Of a stretch of DNA of 7,659 bases, positions 1-5,719 are shown one piece after another (position 1 is the stretch's first letter; every line of letters starts with the position of its first letter). The DNA is taken from NCBI GenBank assembly GCA_027484885.1, contig JAIXSD010000239.1, positions 1-7,659 on the forward strand, in the 5' to 3' direction. The DNA is from Rubrivivax sp. (GTDB taxonomy: Bacteria; Pseudomonadota; Gammaproteobacteria; Burkholderiales; Burkholderiaceae_C). A program made the position numbers and the translations under genes. The notes beneath the pieces were generated by a model, which was not told the origin of the DNA, ran no database searches, and saw nothing but the letters and a program-made list of their open reading frames with translations.

Positions 1-150
1 ACCGCGCAAGCGGTGTTCGAGCTGATGCTGGCCACGGCCCGCGAGCTGGGCACGGCCTTTGTGCTGGTCACCCACGACCAGACCCTGGCCGCGCAATGCC
101 AGCAGCAGCTGAGCCTGGTGGGTGGCACGATGCAGCCGACCCTTGCTTGA
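1..150 (+). CDS. lolD: C-terminal end of an ABC transporter ATPase, probably LolD (lipoprotein release), cut by the window edge
   Basis: Frame 1 is open from the first base to a TGA at 148-150 and gives the last 49 residues of a protein. The segment FVLVTHD (residues 20-26 of the fragment) is the H-loop/switch-histidine region of an ABC ATPase, with His25 as the gamma-phosphate sensor, followed by a short helix (QTLAAQCQQQL) and the terminal strand LSLVGGTM. A tail this short after the H-loop suits LolD/FtsE/MacB-type ATPases. LolD powers LolCE, which extracts lipoproteins from the inner membrane for delivery to LolA. Walker A, signature and Walker B motifs lie upstream of the window. The ABC assignment is seen in the sequence; the LolD name is inference from the tail and from my recollection that lolC-lolD often precedes a TatD-type gene in betaproteobacteria. 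Another small ABC ATPase cannot be excluded. Confidence 0.7.
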   Translation, partial: TAQAVFELMLATARELGTAFVLVTHDQTLAAQCQQQLSLVGGTMQPTLA

Positions 151-195
151 TTGACCACTTCCAGTTTCCTGAATCCCCTGCTTCCACGAGTGACC

Positions 196-1062
196 ATGAG
201 CCAAGACACCCGCTTCATCCTCAAGCTCAGCTGCCCGGACCGCGCCGGCATCGTCCATGCCGTGACCGGTTTCCTGCTGGAGCAGGGCGGCAACATCCTG
301 ACCTCGGCCCAGCATGGCGATGCCGACCACCAGCGCTTTTTCATGCGCATCGAGTTCGAGTGTGCGGCGCTGACCGAGGCCGCCGCGTTGCAAGCGGCTT
401 TCCAGCCCCTGGCCGAACGCCTGCAGATGGACTGGGAGCTGGTGGCACGCTCGGCCAAGACCCGTGTGCTGCTGCTCGTGTCCAAGCTGGGCCATTGCCT
501 CAACGACCTGCTGTTCCGTGTGCAGACCGGGCATCTGCCGATCGAGATCCCGGCCATCGTTTCCAACCACCGCGACTTCTACCAACTCGCGGCCTCGCAC
601 AACATCCCCTTCCACCACTTCCCGCTGCTGAACTCGAGCCCGGAGCAGAAGCAGGCGCAGGAGCGCAAGATCCGCGAGGTGATGGCCGAGAACCAGATCG
701 ATCTGGTGGTGCTGGCCCGCTATATGCAGATCCTCTCGCCCGAGCTTTGCCGTGATCTCTCGGGCCGGGCCATCAACATCCACCACAGCTTCCTGCCCAG
801 CTTCAAGGGCGCCAAGCCTTACCACCAGGCCTACGAGCGCGGCGTCAAGCTGATCGGCGCGACCGCGCACTATGTGACCTCGGACCTGGACGAAGGCCCC
901 ATCATCGAGCAAGAGGTGGCCCGCATCGACCACAGCCTGCCGCCCGAGCAACTGGTGGCCATCGGCCGCGACACCGAGTGCGTGACCCTGGCCCGCGCCA
1001 TCCAGTGGCATGCCGAGCACCGCATCCTGCTGAACGGCCGCCGCACGGTGGTGTTCCGCTGA
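196..1062 (+). CDS. purU: Formyltetrahydrofolate deformylase PurU
   Basis: The 288-residue protein has the normal PurU length and two-domain order. Residues 6-80 form an ACT domain (LKLSCPDRAGIVHAVTGFL), the regulatory part that in E. coli responds to methionine and glycine. Residues 90-288 are a formyltransferase fold with the signature INIHHSFLPSF and GATAHYVTSDLDEGPII. By alignment with PurN/PurU the catalytic triad is Asn194, His196 and Asp232, all present. The enzyme hydrolyses 10-formyl-tetrahydrofolate to formate and tetrahydrofolate in the cytoplasm, balancing one-carbon pools and feeding PurT-type formate use. ATG 196 was chosen because the ACT domain begins right after it; the upstream in-frame TTG at 151 would add a poor 15-residue tail. 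The ribosome-binding site is weak (CGAG about 5 bases upstream). It starts 45 bases after the ABC ATPase and ends 27 bases before the nuclease gene. No truncation or oddity is visible. Confidence 0.95.
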   Translation: MSQDTRFILKLSCPDRAGIVHAVTGFLLEQGGNILTSAQHGDADHQRFFMRIEFECAALTEAAALQAAFQPLAERLQMDWELVARSAKTRVLLLVSKLGHCLNDLLFRVQTGHLPIEIPAIVSNHRDFYQLAASHNIPFHHFPLLNSSPEQKQAQERKIREVMAENQIDLVVLARYMQILSPELCRDLSGRAINIHHSFLPSFKGAKPYHQAYERGVKLIGATAHYVTSDLDEGPIIEQEVARIDHSLPPEQLVAIGRDTECVTLARAIQWHAEHRILLNGRRTVVFR

Positions 1063-1089
1063 TCAACCGCCGCGGCTGGAGCTGAGGGC

Positions 1090-1911
1090 ATGTGGATCGA
1101 CAGCCACTGCCATCTCGACGCGCCCGAGTTCGAGCCCGACCGGGCCGACGTGGTGGCGCGTGCCCGCGCCGCCGGCGTGCAGCAGATCGTGCTGCCGGCG
1201 GTGGCGGCCTTTGACTTCGATACGGTGCGCGAGTTGGCCCATGCGCATGGTTTTGTCTACGCCCTGGGCATCCACCCGCTGTACGTGATGCAGGCCAGCG
1301 AGCAAGACCTGACCCTGCTGGCCGAGCAGCTGGAGATTCACCACGGCGACCCGCGCTTGGTCGCCATTGGCGAGATCGGCCTGGATTTCTTTGTGCCCGG
1401 CCTCGATGCGGAGCGTCAGCGCTTTTTCTATCTGGAGCAGCTCAAGCTGGCGCGGCGCCTCGCGCTGCCAGTGCTGCTGCATGTGCGGCGCAGTGCTGAT
1501 CAGCTCTTGGCCGGGCTGCGGCGCTTGCCGGTCGCTGGCGGCATTGCCCATGCCTTCAATGGCAGCGCGCAGCAGGCCCAGGCTTTTGTCGATTTGGGCT
1601 TCAAGCTGGGCTTTGGCGGCACGCTGACTTTCGATCGTTCACAGCAGATCCGCCGCCTGGCGGCCGAGCTGCCGGCCGAGAGCCTGGTGCTGGAGACCGA
1701 TGCGCCCGACATCCCGCCGCACTGGCTTTACAAGACGGCCGAGCAGCGCGCGGCCGGCGAGGCCATGGGCCGCAACGAGCCGGCCGAGCTGCCGCGCATC
1801 GCCGAGAGCCTGGCCGCGCTGCGCCGCTGGAGCCTGGCCGAGACGGCAGCCATCACCAGCGCCAATGTGCGGGCGGCCTTGCCTCGCTTGCCTTTGCACG
1901 CGCATGGCTGA
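1090..1911 (+). CDS. TatD-family metal-dependent hydrolase/deoxyribonuclease (YjjV-like)
   Basis: The 273-residue protein is a TIM-barrel amidohydrolase of the TatD family with every expected metal ligand in place: the N-terminal HxH pair His6/His8 (WIDSHCHLD), Glu95 (GEIGLDFF), His131 (LLHVRR), His154 (IAHAFNG) and Asp204 (LETDAPD). The wording around GEIGLD, the FKLGFGGTLT strand and ETDAPDIP resembles E. coli YjjV more than TatD itself. Family members are cytoplasmic Mg-dependent 3'-5' exonucleases or DNases linked to DNA repair and nucleic acid turnover; the physiological substrate of the YjjV branch is not settled. ATG 1090 is supported by GGAG at 1078-1081, eight bases upstream, and by the HxH motif lying at the usual distance from the start. 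Its last codons overlap the start of the next gene by 8 bases, so the two are probably co-translated. Family call is firm, subgroup moderately sure. Confidence 0.92.
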   Translation: MWIDSHCHLDAPEFEPDRADVVARARAAGVQQIVLPAVAAFDFDTVRELAHAHGFVYALGIHPLYVMQASEQDLTLLAEQLEIHHGDPRLVAIGEIGLDFFVPGLDAERQRFFYLEQLKLARRLALPVLLHVRRSADQLLAGLRRLPVAGGIAHAFNGSAQQAQAFVDLGFKLGFGGTLTFDRSQQIRRLAAELPAESLVLETDAPDIPPHWLYKTAEQRAAGEAMGRNEPAELPRIAESLAALRRWSLAETAAITSANVRAALPRLPLHAHG

Positions 1912-2443
1912 GATCGACAGCAGCCCCGCGCCACGCCTGCAAGGCCTGGCACCCCATGTGTTTGCTGACACCCGCCTGCTGGTGCTGGGCAGCTTTCCCG
2001 GCGTGGCCTCGCTGCAGGCTCAGGCTTATTACGGTCATCCGCAAAACCAATTCTGGCGCCTGCTCGGCGAATCGCTGGGCTTGGCGCTGGCGCCGGCCAG
2101 CTATGCCGAGCGCTTGGCGCTCTTGCAGCAGGCCGGCGTGGGCCTGTGGGATGTGATCCAGACCACGCAGCGGCGCGGCAGCCTGGACAGCGACATCCGC
2201 AATCCCGAGGCCAGCGATCTGCTGGGCCTGATCGAGGCGCGCCTGCCGCGCTTGCGCGCCATTGCCTTCAACGGCGGCACGGCGGCGCGCCTGGGCCTGC
2301 GCCAGCTGGGCGATCAGGCCGGGCGCTGGCGCATCCATGCCTTGCCTTCGTCCAGCCCGGCCTACACCCTGAGCTATGCGAAGAAGCTGGCCGTCTGGGC
2401 CCAGCTCGGGCCTTCGCTGCAGGCGGCCATGGGCGACACTTGA
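1904..2443 (+). CDS. DNA-deoxyinosine glycosylase (HDG-type, uracil-DNA glycosylase superfamily)
   Basis: This 179-residue protein matches the hypoxanthine/deoxyinosine glycosylase branch (family 6) of the uracil-DNA glycosylase superfamily. Motif I is LLVLGSFPGVASLQ (residues 25-38) followed by YYGHPQNQFW (42-51), in which Asn48 sits where the family places its catalytic Asn. The central stretch VGLWDVIQTTQRRGSLDSDI and the strand LRAIAFNGGTAA fit the fold, and LPSSSPAYT (147-155) is the DNA-intercalating motif II. Known members remove hypoxanthine, the deamination product of adenine, from DNA and start base-excision repair; they lack strong uracil activity. The TGA of the upstream nuclease lies inside codons 2-3 here, and no Shine-Dalgarno is visible, so translation is probably coupled. 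Tyr154 replaces the Asn I recall in the usual SPAN form of motif II, so DNA-backbone contacts may differ. Start ATG 1904 fits, as the conserved core begins about residue 14. Confidence 0.85.
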   Translation: MAEIDSSPAPRLQGLAPHVFADTRLLVLGSFPGVASLQAQAYYGHPQNQFWRLLGESLGLALAPASYAERLALLQQAGVGLWDVIQTTQRRGSLDSDIRNPEASDLLGLIEARLPRLRAIAFNGGTAARLGLRQLGDQAGRWRIHALPSSSPAYTLSYAKKLAVWAQLGPSLQAAMGDT

Positions 2444-2446
2444 GGC

Positions 2447-3256
2447 ATGAGCCTTTCCAACAAGTCCAAGACCAACAGCAAATCCAAGACCGGCGCCATG
2501 CCCTGGGCGCCGGCCACCATGTCGGAGTTCGACGGGGTGCGCTTTTTGCACCTCGATTCCATCTGGGTGCAGGGCGCCATGCGCATCCGCAAGCCCCAGC
2601 ATCTGGAGCTGGAGTACATCCAGCGCATGATGGCCTGGATGCTCTGGCGCCCCAGCGCCGAGTTGCGCAGCGGCCACGCCCTGCAGCTGGGCTTGGGGGC
2701 AGGGGCCATCACCCGTTTTTGCCACAAGGTGCTGCGCATGAAGACCACGGCGGTGGAGCTGAACCCCACCGTGATTCAGGCCTGCCGCATGTGGTTCCAC
2801 CTGCCCGAGGACGACAAGCGCCTGACGGTGATCAACGAGGATGCCGGCCAGTGGGTGGCGAACCCGGAGCATCTGCAAACGGTCGATGTGCTCAATATCG
2901 ACCTCTACGACCACGAGGCTGCAGGCCCGGTGCTGGACGATGAAGACTTCTACCGCCACTGCCACGGCCTGCTGGTGGACGGCGGCCTGATGACGGTGAA
3001 CCTCTTCGGCCGCGACGCCAGCTTTGCCGCCAGCGCGCGGCGTGTGGCGGCCATCTTTGGCTCGGACCAGGTCTGGAGCCTGACGCCGACCAAGGAGGGC
3101 AACACCGTGCTGGTGGCGGCGCGCGGCGTGGTGGTGCCCGATCGTGAGGAACTGGAGCGCCGAGCGGCTAATATCGAGTCGCTGTTCGAGCTGCCGGCGC
3201 GCAAATGGCTGCGCATGGTGCGGCCCCTGCCTTTGAGCATTCTCAACCCCATTTGA
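2447..3256 (+). CDS. Spermidine-synthase-like SAM-binding protein (SpeE superfamily, probably not a true spermidine synthase)
   Basis: The 269-residue protein follows the SpeE layout: an N-terminal beta region (GVRFLHLDSIWVQGAMRI, residues 30-47), a LELEYIQRMMAWML segment (53-66), then a Rossmann methyltransferase core with the nucleotide loop LQLGLGAGA (79-87), an acidic strand end at Glu104 (TAVELNP) and the strand VDVLNIDLYD (146-155). Aligned by eye with E. coli SpeE, Glu104 and the DxxD pair Asp152/Asp155 are kept, but the GGGDG loop that supplies a substrate-site Asp reads GLGAG, and the TDP that follows is missing. Binding of SAM or decarboxylated SAM is therefore likely, while putrescine aminopropyl transfer is doubtful. 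No speD lies nearby. The first 17 residues are Lys/Ser-rich and probably disordered; ATG codons at 2498 and 2519 are alternative starts. ATG 2447 has GAGG only one base upstream, overlapping the previous stop. Substrate unknown. Confidence 0.85.
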   Translation: MSLSNKSKTNSKSKTGAMPWAPATMSEFDGVRFLHLDSIWVQGAMRIRKPQHLELEYIQRMMAWMLWRPSAELRSGHALQLGLGAGAITRFCHKVLRMKTTAVELNPTVIQACRMWFHLPEDDKRLTVINEDAGQWVANPEHLQTVDVLNIDLYDHEAAGPVLDDEDFYRHCHGLLVDGGLMTVNLFGRDASFAASARRVAAIFGSDQVWSLTPTKEGNTVLVAARGVVVPDREELERRAANIESLFELPARKWLRMVRPLPLSILNPI

Positions 3257-3279
3257 GCGCGGAGCGTCCCTTCTCCATC

Positions 3280-5118
3280 ATGAATGCCAAGCCCAAGACC
3301 AGCGCGTCCGCATCGGCCTCAAGCGCCTCATCCTCTGCTTCATCGAGCAACACGCCAGCCGCCAGCGGCGAAGGTCGGCTGGAGTGGCGCACCCTGCTGC
3401 ACTGGTTGCAGGAAGATGGCTTGATCGACGAAGCCCAGGTGCTGCGCACCGAAGGCCGCTTCGCCGCGGGCGACAGCTCGTTGCACCCGCTGGTGCGGCT
3501 GGGCCATGGCGGCTTGACGCGCATCAGCACGGGCAAGCCGCTCGATGTGGACGCGCTGTCGGAATGGCTGGCCGAGCGGGCCAAGCTGCCTTACTTGCGC
3601 ATCGACCCGCTCAAGGTCGATGTGGGGCGTGTGTCCGATGTGATGTCGGTCGGCTATGCCGAGGCCAAGCGCTGCCTGCCGCTGCTGGTGGGCGTGACCG
3701 AGGTGACCATCGCCACCTCGGAGCCGTTTGACACCGGCTGGGTGGCGCAGATTGAAGCCCATGTGCGCAAGCCCATCAAGCTGGTGGTGGCCAACCCGCT
3801 GGAGATTGCGCGCTACACGACCGAGTTCTTCACGCTGGCCCGTTCGGTGCGCGCCGCGGCCAAGGCGGGTGAGTCCAGCCAGGTGGCCAGCTTTGAGCAG
3901 CTGGTGGAGCTGGGCCGCAGCAACAAACAGCTCGATGCCAACGACCAGGGCGTGGTGCAGGTGGTGGACTGGCTGTGGCAGTACGCCTTCGACCAGCGCG
4001 CCAGCGACATCCATCTGGAGCCGCGCCGCGAGATGGGCGTGATCCGCTTCCGCATCGACGGCGTGCTGCACACCGTCTACCAGCTGCCGCCCACGGTGAT
4101 GAGTGCGATGACCTCGCGCATCAAGCTGCTCGGTCGCATGGATGTGGTGGAGCGCCGCCGGCCGCTGGACGGCCGCATCAAGACGCGCAATCCGGCCGGC
4201 GACGAAGTGGAAATGCGCTTGTCCACGCTGCCCACGGCCTTTGGCGAAAAGATGGTGATGCGGATCTTCGACCCCGACACCGCGGTCAAGGATTTGTCCA
4301 TGCTGGGCTTTTCCAGCCATGACAGCGAGCGCTGGGAAAAGCTGGTGACCCAGGCCCACGGCATCATTCTGGTGACGGGCCCGACCGGCAGCGGCAAGAC
4401 CACCACGCTGTACTCCACGCTCAAGCGCCTGGCGACCGACGAGGTCAATGTCTGCACCATCGAAGACCCGATCGAAATGATCGAGCCGGCCTTCAACCAG
4501 ACCCAGGTGCAGACGGCCTTGGACTTCGGCTTTGCCGAAGGCCTGCGGGCCCTGATGCGCCAGGACCCCGACATCATCATGGTCGGCGAAATCCGCGACC
4601 TGGCCACGGCCGAGATGGCGATTCAGGCGGCGCTGACGGGCCATCTGGTTTTCAGCACCTTGCACACCAACGATGCCGCGGCAGCGATCACGCGGCTGAC
4701 GGATCTGGGTGTGCCGTCTTATTTGATCAGCGCCACGGTGATTGGCGTGCTGGCCCAGCGACTGGTGCGCACTTTGTGCAACCACTGCAAGGTGCCCGAC
4801 CCCAGCGTCACCCGCGACACCTTGAACGACATGCTCAAGCACTGGCGCATGAACGGCGGCGTCAAACCTTACAAGCCGGTCGGTTGCCTGGAGTGCCGCA
4901 ACACGGGCTACCGCGGCCGTGCAGGCTTGTACGAGCTGCTGACGGTGGGCGAGACGGTCAAGTCGCATCTGCACCCCACGCCCGACATCTCGGCCTTGCG
5001 CCGCCAGGCCATGCAGGAAGGCCTGCGGCCGCTGCGCCTGGCAGGCGCCATGAAGGTGGCTGAAGGCGTGACCACGCTGGAAGAGATCCTGCGCAGCACG
5101 CCGCAGTGGCAAACCTGA
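3280..5118 (+). CDS. GspE/PulE/PilB-family secretion or pilus assembly ATPase, orphan
   Basis: The 612-residue protein is a type II secretion/type IV pilus hexameric ATPase. After a Ser/Ala-rich low-complexity stretch (about residues 7-30) comes an N-terminal MshEN/T2SSE_N-like region (about 35-210), then the catalytic part: Walker A GPTGSGKTT (367-375, Lys373), Asp box TIEDPIE (393-399), Walker B DPDIIMVGEIRD (429-440, Glu437) and His box STLHTND (459-465). Two CxxC pairs, Cys500/Cys503 and Cys536/Cys539, form the zinc-binding C-terminal element of the GspE/PilB branch, absent from PilT retraction motors. Family members hydrolyse ATP at the cytoplasmic face of the membrane to drive pseudopilus or pilus extension. 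No pilin, platform or secretin gene is in the window, so the partner machine is unknown; the row it ends is housekeeping. ATG 3280 lacks a good ribosome-binding site (GGAG 15 bases away), so the start is only likely. The family call is firm. Confidence 0.93.
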   Translation: MNAKPKTSASASASSASSSASSSNTPAASGEGRLEWRTLLHWLQEDGLIDEAQVLRTEGRFAAGDSSLHPLVRLGHGGLTRISTGKPLDVDALSEWLAERAKLPYLRIDPLKVDVGRVSDVMSVGYAEAKRCLPLLVGVTEVTIATSEPFDTGWVAQIEAHVRKPIKLVVANPLEIARYTTEFFTLARSVRAAAKAGESSQVASFEQLVELGRSNKQLDANDQGVVQVVDWLWQYAFDQRASDIHLEPRREMGVIRFRIDGVLHTVYQLPPTVMSAMTSRIKLLGRMDVVERRRPLDGRIKTRNPAGDEVEMRLSTLPTAFGEKMVMRIFDPDTAVKDLSMLGFSSHDSERWEKLVTQAHGIILVTGPTGSGKTTTLYSTLKRLATDEVNVCTIEDPIEMIEPAFNQTQVQTALDFGFAEGLRALMRQDPDIIMVGEIRDLATAEMAIQAALTGHLVFSTLHTNDAAAAITRLTDLGVPSYLISATVIGVLAQRLVRTLCNHCKVPDPSVTRDTLNDMLKHWRMNGGVKPYKPVGCLECRNTGYRGRAGLYELLTVGETVKSHLHPTPDISALRRQAMQEGLRPLRLAGAMKVAEGVTTLEEILRSTPQWQT

Positions 5119-5198
5119 GGCGCAGGCCCAGCCGCGCTGCTGCGGCGATCCGCTGCGATTACGTGTAAGCCACAAGCGCGTCGCCACAGGGGGCTCCC

Positions 5199-5241
5199 TA
5201 GAATCCCGCTTCATCGCAGCTAGAAGCAGAAAAAGGGATTC
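5199..5241 (+). promoter_or_regulatory. Possible tctBA promoter and a 7-base inverted repeat that includes the ribosome-binding site
   Basis: The 126-base spacer 5119-5244 holds TAGAAT at 5199-5204, a fair sigma70 -10 box 40 bases before the tctB start, but no recognisable -35 hexamer at 16-18 bases, so the promoter would be weak or activator-dependent. GAATCCC at 5201-5207 is exactly complementary to GGGATTC at 5235-5241, whose left part is the tctB Shine-Dalgarno (AGGGA, 5234-5238). In a transcript begun upstream, for example reading through from the GspE-like gene, this pairing could mask the site; a transcript begun at the -10 box here would start after the left arm and escape it. A GC-rich 5-base hairpin at 5131-5146 (GCCGC/GCGGC) lacks a U tract. 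All of this is pattern reading by eye. Confidence 0.35.
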
Positions 5242-5244
5242 CCC

Positions 5245-5709
5245 ATGAAGATCAAGAGTCAAAGAGACTTCTGGTCCGGGTTGATGTTTGTGCTGGTCGG
5301 GGTGGTGTTCGCCTGGGCCTCCACCGAGTACAACTTTGGCTCCTCCGCCCGGCCCGGCCCGGGTTACTTCCCCTTCGGCCTGGGTGTCTTGCTGGCCTTG
5401 CTGGGCAGCCTGGTGCTGTTCAAGGCCCTGACCCTGGAATCCGAAGGAGGCGACCCCATCGGCCCGGTGGCCTGGCGCCCGCTGCTGGTCATCACCGCGG
5501 CCATCGTGTTGTTCGGCCTGGCCTTGCCTCGATTGGGGCTGCTGATGACCTTGCCTTTGGTGATCGTGCTGGCCGCTGCGGCCGGTGACGAGTTCAGCTG
5601 GAAGGATGCGCTGCTCAGCACCGTGATTCTGACGGTGGGCAGTTGGATCATTTTCGTCTGGGGCCTGAAGCTGGTGATCCCAGTCTGGCCCACCATCTTC
5701 GGCAACTGA
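5245..5709 (+). CDS. tctB: Tripartite tricarboxylate transporter small membrane subunit TctB
   Basis: This 154-residue, strongly hydrophobic protein has the TctB pattern: a short charged N-terminus (MKIKSQRDFWSG), a first membrane helix (about 12-27), the conserved ARPGPGYFPFGLG loop (35-47) leading into a second helix (to about 63), a polar loop ESEGGDP, then two closely spaced helices (about 77-108) and a last one (about 122-145). TctB is the small integral membrane subunit that pairs with TctA in the TTT family of secondary carboxylate transporters (citrate, tricarballylate and other carboxylic acids), which use an ion gradient and a periplasmic TctC-type binding protein. The start is supported by AGGGA at 5234-5238, six bases upstream. 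tctA follows after 10 bases, so the two are co-transcribed. Substrate cannot be read from the sequence. Confidence 0.92.
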   Translation: MKIKSQRDFWSGLMFVLVGVVFAWASTEYNFGSSARPGPGYFPFGLGVLLALLGSLVLFKALTLESEGGDPIGPVAWRPLLVITAAIVLFGLALPRLGLLMTLPLVIVLAAAAGDEFSWKDALLSTVILTVGSWIIFVWGLKLVIPVWPTIFGN

Positions 5710-5719
5710 GGACCTGCGC

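Noticed and set aside
151..180. TTGACC after the lolD stop as a purU promoter -35
   Set aside because: No -10-like hexamer occurs 16-18 bases downstream (the sequence there is C/T-rich).
96..755. A 219-codon + strand frame across lolD and purU
   Set aside because: Pro/Ala/Arg-rich product in the wrong frame of purU, whose ACT and catalytic motifs are clear.
1853..2965. A 370-codon minus-strand frame over the glycosylase and SpeE-like genes
   Set aside because: Same reason: low-complexity composition, spans several real genes on the opposite strand, no motif or ribosome-binding site.
5131..5146. GC-rich hairpin (GCCGC/GCGGC) after the GspE-like gene as a terminator
   Set aside because: Stem of only five pairs and no following T tract; insufficient for an intrinsic terminator.
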